Of a DNA stretch of 58,164 nucleotides, positions 7,969 through 15,575 are shown in pieces. The position numbers and the translations under genes are program-made. This DNA comes from Lentilactobacillus sp. Marseille-Q4993. GTDB taxonomy: Bacteria; Bacillota; Bacilli; Lactobacillales; Lactobacillaceae. Below the pieces are notes generated by a model, which had not been told where the DNA came from, made no database searches, and saw only the letters and a list, made by a program, of their open reading frames with translations. Within the stretch, counting starts at the first letter, position 1. Every line of letters starts with the position of its first letter. The stretch is taken from positions 1 to 58,164 of the forward strand of contig NZ_CATNVB010000012.1 in NCBI RefSeq assembly GCF_951230165.1. The letters are read 5' to 3'.

Positions 7969-8271
7969 TTATGTAGTTTGATGATGGCTAGTATATCTAA
8001 TTGCTAGTTTGCGGCCGAGATACATAATTCCGTTTACTATTGAGTAGTTAATCTTAAATTGAAGTATCAAAGCAAAAGGGAGTAGTAAAAATAGGGAGTC
8101 AGAAATTCTAATTGAAAATATTACTATCAAATTTAACCCCATGGTAATAAATAAGGATGCGATAATAATCGTCCAGTTTTGAGCCTTTGTAATTCTGGTC
8201 GCGAAGGTATGTTTGTTATCTTCTTTTATCTGGGAAAAAGTGGATTCTATTTTGCTTAAAAATTTGCTCAT
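7969..8271 (-). CDS. Membrane protein, about 100 aa
   Basis: The start is set at ATG 8271 (MSKFLSKIESTFSQIKED) because AAGGAG lies at the right distance; the upstream in-frame ATGs overlap that ribosome site. After a charged N-terminal 30 residues come two hydrophobic helices (WTIIIASLFITMGLNLIVIF and SLFLLLPFALILQF) and a basic tail. I do not recognise the family. It lies alone on the minus strand, downstream of an XRE regulator and a 51-aa protein read in the same direction, but the terminator at 8497-8541 separates them. Confidence 0.55.
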   Translation of the reverse strand: MSKFLSKIESTFSQIKEDNKHTFATRITKAQNWTIIIASLFITMGLNLIVIFSIRISDSLFLLLPFALILQFKINYSIVNGIMYLGRKLAIRYTSHHQTT

Positions 8272-8415
8272 TAAAGACATCTCCTTCATCATTTTGTCTT
8301 AAAGAACTTACATCAATGTTGTCTGTCATCCATAGTGTAAGTTTTAATCTTAGCAAGTCAAGATTCATTCATGTTACATAGCATAAATATTTTCTTCATT
8401 TAAATAAGTGAAAAT

Positions 8416-8441
8416 CTGTCTCGCGTATTGCCTACAATCCA
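8416..8441 (+). repeat. 26-bp repeat, copy B
   Basis: It matches 2395-2420 at 23 of 26 positions. It lies in an otherwise gene-free gap (8272-8672). Confidence 0.5.
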
Positions 8442-8496
8442 CCGTATGAATCATTCTTTAATGATACGTAGTACTTAATTTGACAATTCAAGATTC

Positions 8497-8541
8497 AAAA
8501 AACGATTGCATTCTCAAAGAGAAAGATGCAACCGCTTTTTG
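8497..8541. terminator. Terminator, probably bidirectional
   Basis: AAAAAACGATTGCAT-type arm at 8497-8515 pairs with ATGCAACCGCTTTTT ending at 8540. It lies downstream of the leftward XRE gene. Confidence 0.7.
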
Positions 8542-8672
8542 ATAGTGAATCAGTTTTCTGTATACCACTTGATCTACCTAAAATCTTTAATGAAGATAAT
8601 ACGTTGCTTCATAAGCAAAGGAGGTAATCATTTGGGACTTGTTAGCTTGTATAAACTATCAATTTTTGTAAT

Positions 8673-9005
8673 TTACAAGTACAATATGCAGAATGTCATT
8701 ATAGCTACCACAACAGGTAACCAATATTCAGATAACCAGTTCCAGATACCCTCAATCGATGGGTTTTCGTTTACTGATTTAGATTTGTCTGCCGTAATTT
8801 CTTTTGTACCAAACACCAATTCATTCAAATCAACGCTTAGTGCTTCAGTCAGTTTAAGCAGTGTATTTAAATCTGGGACGGCTTCTCCTCGTTCCCATTT
8901 TGAAATCGATTGCCGGGTAACGAAAACTTTGCTGGCTAAATCGGTTTGCGACAATTGTTCCTTTTTCCTTAATTTGGTTAGTTGAGAACTAAATTTATTA
9001 TCCAT
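8673..9005 (-). CDS. XRE-family regulator with a C-terminal membrane helix
   Basis: A 110-residue protein with an AAAGGTGAG ribosome site before ATG 9005. Residues 7-62 form a helix-turn-helix (LRKKEQLSQTDLASKVFVTR, SISKWERGEAVPD). The last 20 residues (WLPVVVAIMTFCILYL) are a membrane segment with the C-terminus at the end of the helix. It could sense a membrane or peptide signal. A 51-aa membrane protein at 9127-9282 is read in the same direction 121 bp upstream and may be in the same operon. Target genes are unknown. Confidence 0.8.
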   Translation of the reverse strand: MDNKFSSQLTKLRKKEQLSQTDLASKVFVTRQSISKWERGEAVPDLNTLLKLTEALSVDLNELVFGTKEITADKSKSVNENPSIEGIWNWLSEYWLPVVVAIMTFCILYL

Positions 9006-9126
9006 TTGGCAATCTCACCTTTCTAATTCAAAAAAATTATAATCTGGTAGTATTTGAGAGTAAAGCAATCGTTGAAACAAAGGTGTTAAGGGTGAGTTGC
9101 AATTGCGCAATTAAAATTAACAACGG

Positions 9127-9282
9127 TTAAAAAGATGACGTTACCGCAATAATAAAGCAGACCACTCCCACGCCTAAAGCAAACCAGAAGAGACGAGTAG
9201 CTTTTCCTATCTTTATACGAATGATCATTGAAATTAGTCCGACCAATAGACTTACTGACGTAAAAAGTAACATTATATTCAT
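9127..9282 (-). CDS. Small membrane protein, 51 aa
   Basis: From ATG 9282 the frame gives a 51-residue protein with two hydrophobic helices (IMLLFTSVSLLVGLISMIIR and LFWFALGVGVVCFIIAV) joined by a basic loop KIGKATR. AGGGAG lies 14 bases upstream, slightly far for a ribosome site. No homologue is recognised. It probably shares a transcript with the XRE gene downstream. Confidence 0.5.
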   Translation of the reverse strand: MNIMLLFTSVSLLVGLISMIIRIKIGKATRLFWFALGVGVVCFIIAVTSSF

Positions 9283-9442
9283 GGCTGTTATATTCTCTCC
9301 CTCAGTTGGATACTTATATGTATAGTTTTATTCAATGGTATATTATGCAATAATAAGATGAAATTTTAATGACGTTTTTCCTATTTAGATATGAAATATT
9401 GGTAAACTTACAGAACGTAACAGAAAGTAAAGAGGACAAACT

Positions 9443-10450
9443 ATGTATATCGCAGCTAAAAATCGGTACCAAAATATGGTCTACAACCGGGTGGGGAACA
9501 GTGGTCTCAAGGTGTCTGCCTTGGCACTTGGATTATGGCACAACTTTGGTAGTGTGGACTCGTTTGAAAATCAAAAGGCAATCGTCAGACGGGCGTTCGA
9601 CAACGGAATCACCTACTTTGATTTGACTAATAACTACGGTCCCGTTCCTGGTAGTGCCGAAGAGAATTTCGGTAAGATTTTGAAAACTGAAATGAAACCG
9701 TACCGGGATGAATTGGTTATTGCTTCCAAGGCGGGTTACGAAATGTGGGATGGCCCTTACGGTAACTGGGCATCAAAGAAGAGCATCATTGCGAGTGCTG
9801 ATCAGAGTTTGCAACGACTGGGATTAGACTATGTCGATATTTTTTATTCCCACCGACCTGATCTAGAAACGCCAATTGAGGAAACTGCTCGGGCTCTTAA
9901 TCAGTTGGTGACCCAAGGGAAGGCCCTCTATATTGGGATTTCTAACTATAACGGGGCTCAGACCAAGGCCATTGCTAAGGTTTTTGATGACTTAGGAACC
10001 CCGTTTATCATTTCGCAACCCCGATATAATATGTTCAACCGAGGGATTGAAAGTGACTTATTGCCAGTTATCAAGCAGGAAAAAAAGGCCGTTGTGAGTT
10101 TCAGCTCCTTGGCTCAAGGATTGCTGACTGATAAGTATTTGAACGGAATTCCGGCTGATTCGCGGGCCAAGAAGAGTACCAGTCCGTTTTTAAGCGATGA
10201 TCAAGTTGAGCAAACGTTAGCAACGGTAAAGAAGCTAAATGAAGTGGCCAAAAGCCGAAACCAGACGTTGGCTGAAATGGCGATTGCTTGGAACCTACGG
10301 GAACCAGAGGTGGTCAGCACACTGATTGGTGCTAGTCGGCCAGAACAAATCGATGACAACGTTAAGGCGTTAGCCAATTTAGATTTTAGTGAGTCCGAAC
10401 TGGCTGAAATCGACAAGATTCTGAGTGAACAAAATACCATTAAGTGGTAA
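9443..10450 (+). CDS. Aldo/keto reductase, YghZ / glyceraldehyde 3-phosphate reductase-like
   Basis: A 335-residue NADPH-dependent oxidoreductase. It shares long blocks with E. coli YghZ (SLGLWHNFG-type start, FDLTNNYGPVPGSAEENFG, YVDIFYSHR, LAQGLLTDKYLNGIP, LIGASRPEQ). The aldo/keto reductase tetrad is present at D60, Y65, K96 and H137. YghZ reduces methylglyoxal and L-glyceraldehyde 3-phosphate, so a detoxifying role is likely, though the substrate here is not proved. AGAGGA precedes ATG 9443. It forms a single-gene unit closed by the hairpin at 10465. Confidence 0.9.
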   Translation: MYIAAKNRYQNMVYNRVGNSGLKVSALALGLWHNFGSVDSFENQKAIVRRAFDNGITYFDLTNNYGPVPGSAEENFGKILKTEMKPYRDELVIASKAGYEMWDGPYGNWASKKSIIASADQSLQRLGLDYVDIFYSHRPDLETPIEETARALNQLVTQGKALYIGISNYNGAQTKAIAKVFDDLGTPFIISQPRYNMFNRGIESDLLPVIKQEKKAVVSFSSLAQGLLTDKYLNGIPADSRAKKSTSPFLSDDQVEQTLATVKKLNEVAKSRNQTLAEMAIAWNLREPEVVSTLIGASRPEQIDDNVKALANLDFSESELAEIDKILSEQNTIKW

Positions 10451-10464
10451 ATATTAAATTCTAG

Positions 10465-10506
10465 CCGGTGGTTTTCCGTTGAATGTTTGACGGAACCCCG
10501 GTTTTC
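10465..10506 (+). terminator. Terminator of the aldo/keto reductase
   Basis: CCGGTGGTTTTCCGT (10465-10479) pairs imperfectly with ACGGAACCCCGG (10490-10501), then TTTT. Confidence 0.75.
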
Positions 10507-10562
10507 TATTGCCATCAAATCAGCTATGATATGAGTAAAGCAAAAAAGATGGGAGCGTCATA

Positions 10563-11951
10563 ATGGAATACCGAGTTGAGTCAGACACGATTGGAGAAGT
10601 TAAAATTCCCAAGGAAGCCCTTTGGGGACCGCAAACTGAGAGGAGTAGGCACAATTTTCAGGCGGGACCAGAAATGCCTTTGGAATTGATCAAGGCATTA
10701 CTAAGAATTAAACGGGATGCTGCGAAAACTAATCTGAAGTTGGCTAATTTAGATAGTGAAAAGGCGGAGCTGATTGTGGCAGCTGTTGACGCACTATTGA
10801 GTCAAGATGACGACCAATTACGGCAAGAATTTCCCCTGAAGGTCTACCAGACTGGTTCAGGAACTCAGACCAACATGAACGTCAATGAAGTCGTTGCTAA
10901 CATGGCCAAACGGTTGAATCCTCAAATTGAGATTTTACCAAACGATGATGTAAACCGGGGGCAAAGCTCCAACGATGTCTTCCCAACGGCAATGAACATT
11001 ACTGCCCATCACGCGGTAATCCAATTGATTGATGCGGTTGAAGAATTAAGGACCGAATTGAGTAACAAAGAAAGTGAGTTTGCGACAACCGTAAAGATTG
11101 GTCGGACTCACTTGCAGGACGCCACTCCCTTGACGTTTGGTCAGGAAATTAGTGGCTGGATTGCGATGCTAGATCATGACATCAAGTTCTTGACCCAGCT
11201 AAACGACAGCTTAAGGTTTTTGGCAATCGGTGGGACTGCGGTTGGAACGGGGCTTAATGCGGTGCCTGGATTTGCGTCTGGAATTAGTGAGCTGCTCTCC
11301 GAAGATTACGATGCTGATTTTTCTGCGGAAACTAATAAGTTTGCGGGGTTAGCCGCGCATTCGGAACTGAATGTGGTCCATGGAGCAGTGAAGACGTTAG
11401 CTGCTGACTTGATGAAAATCGCTAACGATATTCGGTTCCTAGCTAGTGGTCCCAGGGCGGGCTACGGTGAGTTGCACATTCCAGCTAACGAACCTGGTTC
11501 ATCGATCATGCCCGGTAAGGTCAACCCAACGCAGGCGGAAGCTCTAACAATGGCCGCTACCAAGGTGATGGGAAATGACGTCACTATTGACATTGCGGCT
11601 AGTCAGGGTAACTTTGAAATGAATGTTTACAAGCCGGTGATTATCCAGACATTCTTGGAGTCGACGGACTTGCTGACGAAGACCAGCGCTAGTTTTGCAA
11701 CTAACCTAGTCGCAGGGATGACGGTTAATCCCACTAGAATGAGGGAGTTGGTGGACAATTCATTGATGACGGTTACCGCATTGTCACCCCACATCGGCTA
11801 CCATGATAGTGCCAAAATTGCCCAGACTGCGGAAAAAGAAGGACTGACTTTGAAGCAGGCGGCTTTGCAATCCGGATTAGTCACCGAAGCCCAGTTTGAT
11901 GTTTGGGTCGATCCGCTAAAAATGACAAACGCACAGAAAGAGGACAAATGA
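10563..11951 (+). CDS. fumC: Fumarate hydratase, class II
   Basis: A 462-residue cytosolic enzyme, the usual FumC length. It has the superfamily signature GSSIMPGKVNPTQ (about residues 312-324), the active-site segments TGSGTQTNMNVNEV and GRTHLQDATPLTFGQE, and the N-terminal GPQTERSRHNF. It interconverts fumarate and L-malate, which fits the reductive C4 branch and links to the malolactic enzyme at 26041. The ribosome site is GGGAGCG before ATG 10563. An HD-domain gene starts one base after the stop, so the two are one transcript. Confidence 0.95.
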   Translation: MEYRVESDTIGEVKIPKEALWGPQTERSRHNFQAGPEMPLELIKALLRIKRDAAKTNLKLANLDSEKAELIVAAVDALLSQDDDQLRQEFPLKVYQTGSGTQTNMNVNEVVANMAKRLNPQIEILPNDDVNRGQSSNDVFPTAMNITAHHAVIQLIDAVEELRTELSNKESEFATTVKIGRTHLQDATPLTFGQEISGWIAMLDHDIKFLTQLNDSLRFLAIGGTAVGTGLNAVPGFASGISELLSEDYDADFSAETNKFAGLAAHSELNVVHGAVKTLAADLMKIANDIRFLASGPRAGYGELHIPANEPGSSIMPGKVNPTQAEALTMAATKVMGNDVTIDIAASQGNFEMNVYKPVIIQTFLESTDLLTKTSASFATNLVAGMTVNPTRMRELVDNSLMTVTALSPHIGYHDSAKIAQTAEKEGLTLKQAALQSGLVTEAQFDVWVDPLKMTNAQKEDK

Positions 11952-11952
11952 G

Positions 11953-12594
11953 ATGCACAAGGAACTAAGAGCTATTGATGAATACGTGCAGTCTGAACTG
12001 GGGTACGAAACGTCGGGGCACGATTATACCCATATCAAACGAGTGGTGCGGTTGAGTGAGCGCCTCCTTGAAGGTGAACAAGCCGACGAAGAGTTAGTAC
12101 TGGTCGCTGCGTACCTTCACGATGTGAGTGACGACAAGGTGACGACTGACCCCGCCAAGAAACGGCAAGCTATGAAGGATAAGTTGACAGAATTGGGTTA
12201 TTCTGATGAATTCACTACCAAGGTGTTTGAAATCATCGATAATATGTCTTTCAGCGCCAATTTACAGGGAAAACACCACCTCAGTATCGAAGGACAAATC
12301 GTTCAGGACGCTGACCGCCTAGATGCAATTGGGGCGATTGGAATTGCCAGAACTTTTTACTTTGGCGGCCACTTTGGCGAAATCATGTACGATCCTCGAA
12401 TCATGCCCAGACAAGAAATGGACAAGAGCGAGTACCGCAAACGGAATACGGTGGTCAATCACTTCTATGAGAAGTTGTTGAAATTGAAGGACCAGATGAA
12501 TACCGAAACCGCAAAAAAAATCGCCGCAAATCGCCAGCAGGTGATGCTAGCGTTTCTCGACGAATTTTATGATGAGTGGAACGGCAAAAAGTAG
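11953..12594 (+). CDS. HD-domain hydrolase (YpgQ-like)
   Basis: A 213-residue cytosolic metal-dependent phosphohydrolase. Metal ligands are visible as GHDYTHIKRV (about residues 22-31), the HD pair in AAYLHDVSDD (about residues 56-57) and the late aspartate in QDADRLDAIGAIG. This order is typical of the YpgQ/YedJ group, some of which hydrolyse nucleoside triphosphates. The start ATG lies immediately after the fumC stop, with AGAGGA inside the fumC end, so translation is probably coupled. The substrate is unknown. Confidence 0.85.
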   Translation: MHKELRAIDEYVQSELGYETSGHDYTHIKRVVRLSERLLEGEQADEELVLVAAYLHDVSDDKVTTDPAKKRQAMKDKLTELGYSDEFTTKVFEIIDNMSFSANLQGKHHLSIEGQIVQDADRLDAIGAIGIARTFYFGGHFGEIMYDPRIMPRQEMDKSEYRKRNTVVNHFYEKLLKLKDQMNTETAKKIAANRQQVMLAFLDEFYDEWNGKK

Positions 12595-13326
12595 TTAAAC
12601 AATGCGAATTACTAGGTTTAATAGCACCGATATTCCGCAATTTAGGGTTAGAACTTCGGCTAAAATCAAAGTGGCTCGCTCTAAAATTGCAAACACAGAA
12701 TTGAAGTCACTGAGAAGACTGATCAGCAATGTCAACACGACGAGGGCAATAATCAGCGGAGCAAGGCCAATCTTACTGTTAGCATAATCGGCACTACTGA
12801 GATCAAAGCCGCCAATGCAGATGTTAGCGGTCAGCAGGATGAAAATAATCAGCTTGCCGATGGTGAGACCACTCCATTCAATGGCCAACGGACTGCCAGA
12901 GAGAATACTGGCAGTGACTGGATTGGCGACGGTGGGGATGAGCCAGTGGCCAAGCAAAATAATCGTGATTGAGCAGGCAAACGTTGGGGCTAACCCAATT
13001 AGAAAGTTGCCTGCTTTTTGGTACCAGTTTGAATTATTCCACGAGTGATTAACGTAGCCGAGGGATGTGTCCACATTATTTGGAAATTTGATTAGTCTAA
13101 AGCCGTCAATTTTATGGCCAAACACCAGTGCTGTCAGCAGGTGGGCGGTTTCGTGAATAATAATCCCAATACACCCTAACCACAGCTGAGCATTCATTCC
13201 AAACCTGGTCGCAACCATCCGTTTGGTGTTGCGATTAATCAGCGTAAGAATTATGGTATAGATAAAAGGCACCAGCAAAAGAAGTGCCAGTACCAGCAAA
13301 ATGTTTTTAATGAGTATCGTCAGCAT
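12595..13326 (-). CDS. M50-like integral membrane metalloprotease
   Basis: A 243-residue polytopic membrane protein with a zinc protease motif HETAH in the helix IIIHETAHLLTALVFGHKI (about residues 55-75). About six hydrophobic segments surround it. An F-D-L-S-S-A-D block near residue 173 may supply the third metal ligand. The gene starts 20 nt inside the end of ybaK, which indicates coupled translation. The layout fits intramembrane or membrane-associated proteolysis; the substrate is unknown. It converges tail to tail with the HD-domain gene, with no space between stops. Confidence 0.75.
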   Translation of the reverse strand: MLTILIKNILLVLALLLLVPFIYTIILTLINRNTKRMVATRFGMNAQLWLGCIGIIIHETAHLLTALVFGHKIDGFRLIKFPNNVDTSLGYVNHSWNNSNWYQKAGNFLIGLAPTFACSITIILLGHWLIPTVANPVTASILSGSPLAIEWSGLTIGKLIIFILLTANICIGGFDLSSADYANSKIGLAPLIIALVVLTLLISLLSDFNSVFAILERATLILAEVLTLNCGISVLLNLVIRIV

Positions 13327-13828
13327 TATCTTCCTTTATGTCGGCGAAATCCGCCTTAACGAGTTCGGCTAACTGAGTAGCGTCAAGTTTGACTGACCGA
13401 CCGATTTGGCCAGATGAAACGATGATTTGGCCCATCTCCTTGGCCTCTTGATCGATATAGATTGGGTAGTGGAATTTCTCCCAGATTCCAACCGGGGTGT
13501 TGGCCCCGTGCTCATAACCGGTTGTTTTCAGTAGGTCTTTGAGCGGTACCATGCCGACCTTTTTGTTGCCGGAAGCCTTGGCGAGTTTTTTATAACTTAA
13601 ATGCTCGTCAACTGGCAGGACACCAACCAATGGGCCAGTGTTGTTACCAGTGAGGACGAGCGTCTTGTAAATCGTGTGCTCGTCTTGGCCGATATGGTCA
13701 ACGCTGAGTTGGGCCACGTCGCCTTCTTGGTGGGTTGGAAATTCCATTTGTTCAAACGGAACTTTGTTTTTATCAAGGATTTGCTCAACTAATGTTTTGT
13801 GAGCTTTTTTCTGTTTTTTCTTAGACAT
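13307..13828 (-). CDS. ybaK: Cys-tRNA(Pro)/Cys-tRNA(Cys) deacylase, YbaK family
   Basis: A 173-residue protein of the YbaK/ProX editing family, which removes cysteine wrongly attached to tRNA-Pro. Family features are the HTIYKTLVL block with the conserved lysine, GVLPVDEHLSYKKLAKASG and TPVGIWEKFHYPIYID. The N-terminus is basic (MSKKKQKKAHKT). The start ATG 13828 follows GAGGTG. It overlaps the M50-like gene, with which it forms a leftward two-gene operon. Confidence 0.9.
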   Translation of the reverse strand: MSKKKQKKAHKTLVEQILDKNKVPFEQMEFPTHQEGDVAQLSVDHIGQDEHTIYKTLVLTGNNTGPLVGVLPVDEHLSYKKLAKASGNKKVGMVPLKDLLKTTGYEHGANTPVGIWEKFHYPIYIDQEAKEMGQIIVSSGQIGRSVKLDATQLAELVKADFADIKEDNADDTH

Positions 13829-13948
13829 TTTGCAACACCTCGCATTTTATTTTACCATTCTGCGGGGTAATTACATATGGTTTCAAATTGATAATCTGGT
13901 ATACTTTATCAATAGAATTTAATTTGGACGATGTACAGAGGGGTAACG

Positions 13949-14680
13949 ATGGCTGATTTAGTTTATCGAAATATTATGAAGGATCTTAAGAAACGAATTC
14001 ATGCTAATGAGTTTGAGACGAAGAGGCTGCCTGATGAACGAAGCTTAAGTGAAGCATACGGGGTGAGTCGAAGCTCTATAAAACGGGCGCTAAATGTGCT
14101 TGCCAACCAGGGCATTATCTTTAAAAAACGTGGGTCTGGAACATTTATCAACCCCCTGTATCAAAAGAACAGGTCGATTTTTCAGTATGAGGGGTCAAAC
14201 TTGGGGGTCACTGATAGTTTTAAGAGTGACGGGAAAATTCCCAAGATCAAGCTGCTTGATTTCAAAGTGATTCCGGCTAGTGAAGAACTACAAACGGAAC
14301 TGTTTTTGAATCCGGGCGAGTTTGTTTACCAAATTGAGCGACTGCGGACGTTTGATGACAAACCGTTCATGATTGAGATGGGCTTTATCCCAATTAGAGT
14401 GGCCCCTGAACTATCAAGCGAAGTTGTCGAAGGCTCGATTTTTAATTCGTTTGAAGAAAAGACTGGTAGGGCAGTAACTAAGTCATTTATGTCGATCAAG
14501 GCCGAACCGTCAACGGAAGAGGACCGTGAGTTGCTGAAGTTGAAGGACGTGGAGCCGGTTGGCGTGATGGAAGGGATTTTCTTCCTAGATGATGGGACCC
14601 CGTTTGAGGTTTCGAATATGCGATTGCATTACAAATATCTGAATTACAATACGTTTGTGGATTTGGATGAGAATAATTAG
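13949..14680 (+). CDS. GntR/HutC-family transcriptional regulator
   Basis: The start is ATG 13949, placed after AGAGGGG; an upstream in-frame ATG (13931) would include that ribosome site. The 243-residue protein has an N-terminal winged helix (KDLKKRIHANEF, RSLSEAYGVSRSSIKRALN, GSGTFI) and a UTRA effector domain from about residue 85 (PKIKLLDFKVIP, FVYQIERLRTF, MEMGFIP-type strands, PFEVSNMRLHYKY). Such proteins bind sugars or amino-sugar phosphates. It lies upstream of phosphoketolase, but the terminator at 14719 and an 800-bp repeat block separate them, so control of that gene is only possible. Confidence 0.9.
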   Translation: MADLVYRNIMKDLKKRIHANEFETKRLPDERSLSEAYGVSRSSIKRALNVLANQGIIFKKRGSGTFINPLYQKNRSIFQYEGSNLGVTDSFKSDGKIPKIKLLDFKVIPASEELQTELFLNPGEFVYQIERLRTFDDKPFMIEMGFIPIRVAPELSSEVVEGSIFNSFEEKTGRAVTKSFMSIKAEPSTEEDRELLKLKDVEPVGVMEGIFFLDDGTPFEVSNMRLHYKYLNYNTFVDLDENN

Positions 14681-14718
14681 GGGGAGTGAGACCCTTTTGG
14701 GAATCACCGACTTTTATA

Positions 14719-14768
14719 ATGACCACACTTACAAGTGATGTTGGGCTTGTAGGTGTGGTCATTTTTTT
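14719..14768 (+). terminator. Terminator of the GntR regulator
   Basis: A 17-bp stem (14719-14735 and 14746-14762) is followed by eight T. Confidence 0.9.
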
Positions 14769-14853
14769 AAACTGAAATTAAGGTACATAGATTTAAAGTA
14801 AGATAAAAGATTTTTTGAATGTGGGCGAGGTAATTGACAGCAAAACTGTGTCG

Positions 14854-14890
14854 TCAAGTGGTCATTAAAAAGCAATCCATATCAGCAGTG
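14854..14890 (-). repeat. Inverted partial copy of the 53-bp repeat
   Basis: It reads on the minus strand CACTGC, then ATATGGATTG, then ATGACCACTTGA, matching the core of the tandem units at 15206-15361 in reverse orientation. Confidence 0.7.
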
Positions 14891-14934
14891 GCGGTCGGAC
14901 AGAAAGCATACGAAGATGCTTTCGGTGTCCCAGC
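14889..14934. repeat. Dispersed hairpin repeat, copy 1
   Basis: This 46-bp hairpin (GGACAGAAAGCAT and ATGCTTTCGGTGTCC arms) is nearly identical to 28671-28716. It is immediately next to the inverted repeat at 14854-14890. Confidence 0.75.
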
Positions 14935-15097
14935 GATTTTTAATCCGTATTCCTACAAGTAGCTAACCTTGTTATTTACTCAACTATCAGTATGTTGAAA
15001 AAAGATTAATTTTTATATTTGAAATCAGAATAAATCAATCTAAACAACACAGAAGTGCCCTTGAGTATAGAAGTGAGTTGATATTTAAGACTATGCT

Positions 15098-15136
15098 GCC
15101 AAGTAGTCATTAAAGACCAATCCATATCAGCAGTGA
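15098..15136 (-). repeat. Second inverted partial copy of the 53-bp repeat
   Basis: CCAAGTAGTCATT, ACCAATCCATAT and GCAGTG are the reverse complement of the tandem unit core. Just after it a 13-bp hairpin (15139-15168, loop TTTA) occurs, and the phrase TATTTAAGACT is repeated on both sides (15083 and 15176). Confidence 0.75.
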
Positions 15137-15205
15137 AATTATCCTTAGTGGTTTACCACTTAGGATAAGGCTAGTATTTAAGACTTTTGTTCTTTAAAAG
15201 GCTTA

Positions 15206-15361
15206 AATCTATGCCCACTGCGTTCCATATGGATTGGTAAAAATGACTACTTGATTTTAATCTATGCCCACTGCGTTCCATATGGATTGGTAAAAATGAC
15301 TACTTGATTTTAATCTATGCCCACTGCATTCCATATGGATTGGCAAAAATAACTACTTAAT
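15206..15361 (+). repeat. Three tandem 53-bp repeats upstream of phosphoketolase
   Basis: Units begin at 15206, 15259 and 15312 with a period of exactly 53 bp. Each carries CTATGCCCACTGC, TTCCATATGGATTGG and ATGACTACTT. The first two are identical over nearly the whole unit, while the third has a few changes (GCATT, GGCAAA, ATAACTAC). Together with the two inverted copies, they account for much of the 14769-15575 gap, which holds no gene that I can see. Confidence 0.9.
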
Positions 15362-15454
15362 AATAGAGTGTCCAAATCAATATCATGCTGAGAGAGTGAT
15401 TATTTAACGATTTTTATTATTTAAAATTATTGGACCGTATCAATTTTTTAAAGG

Positions 15455-15482
15455 TTGACTTTTTCATTTTTTGGACTATTAT
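15455..15482 (+). promoter_or_regulatory. Promoter of phosphoketolase
   Basis: TTGACT (15455-15460), a 16-bp spacer and TATTAT (15477-15482) lie about 90 bp before the start codon. A spacer of 16 bp is slightly short but acceptable. Confidence 0.6.
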
Positions 15483-15575
15483 TGGTGGTGTAAATTTGAT
15501 TAATCATTTGATTGATGATTTTTACGGGTATTCAAATGCACAATAATGCTAAAACTTAGAAGGAGTGTTTAATTC

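Noticed and set aside
8506-8985. 159-aa gene on the plus strand
   Set aside because: It is antisense to the XRE regulator at 8673-9005, lacks a ribosome site and has no recognisable domain.
12602-12787. 61-aa plus-strand gene
   Set aside because: It is antisense to the M50-like protease gene and has no ribosome site.
15206-15361. CRISPR array
   Set aside because: The 53-bp units are contiguous without unique spacers, and no cas gene is nearby.
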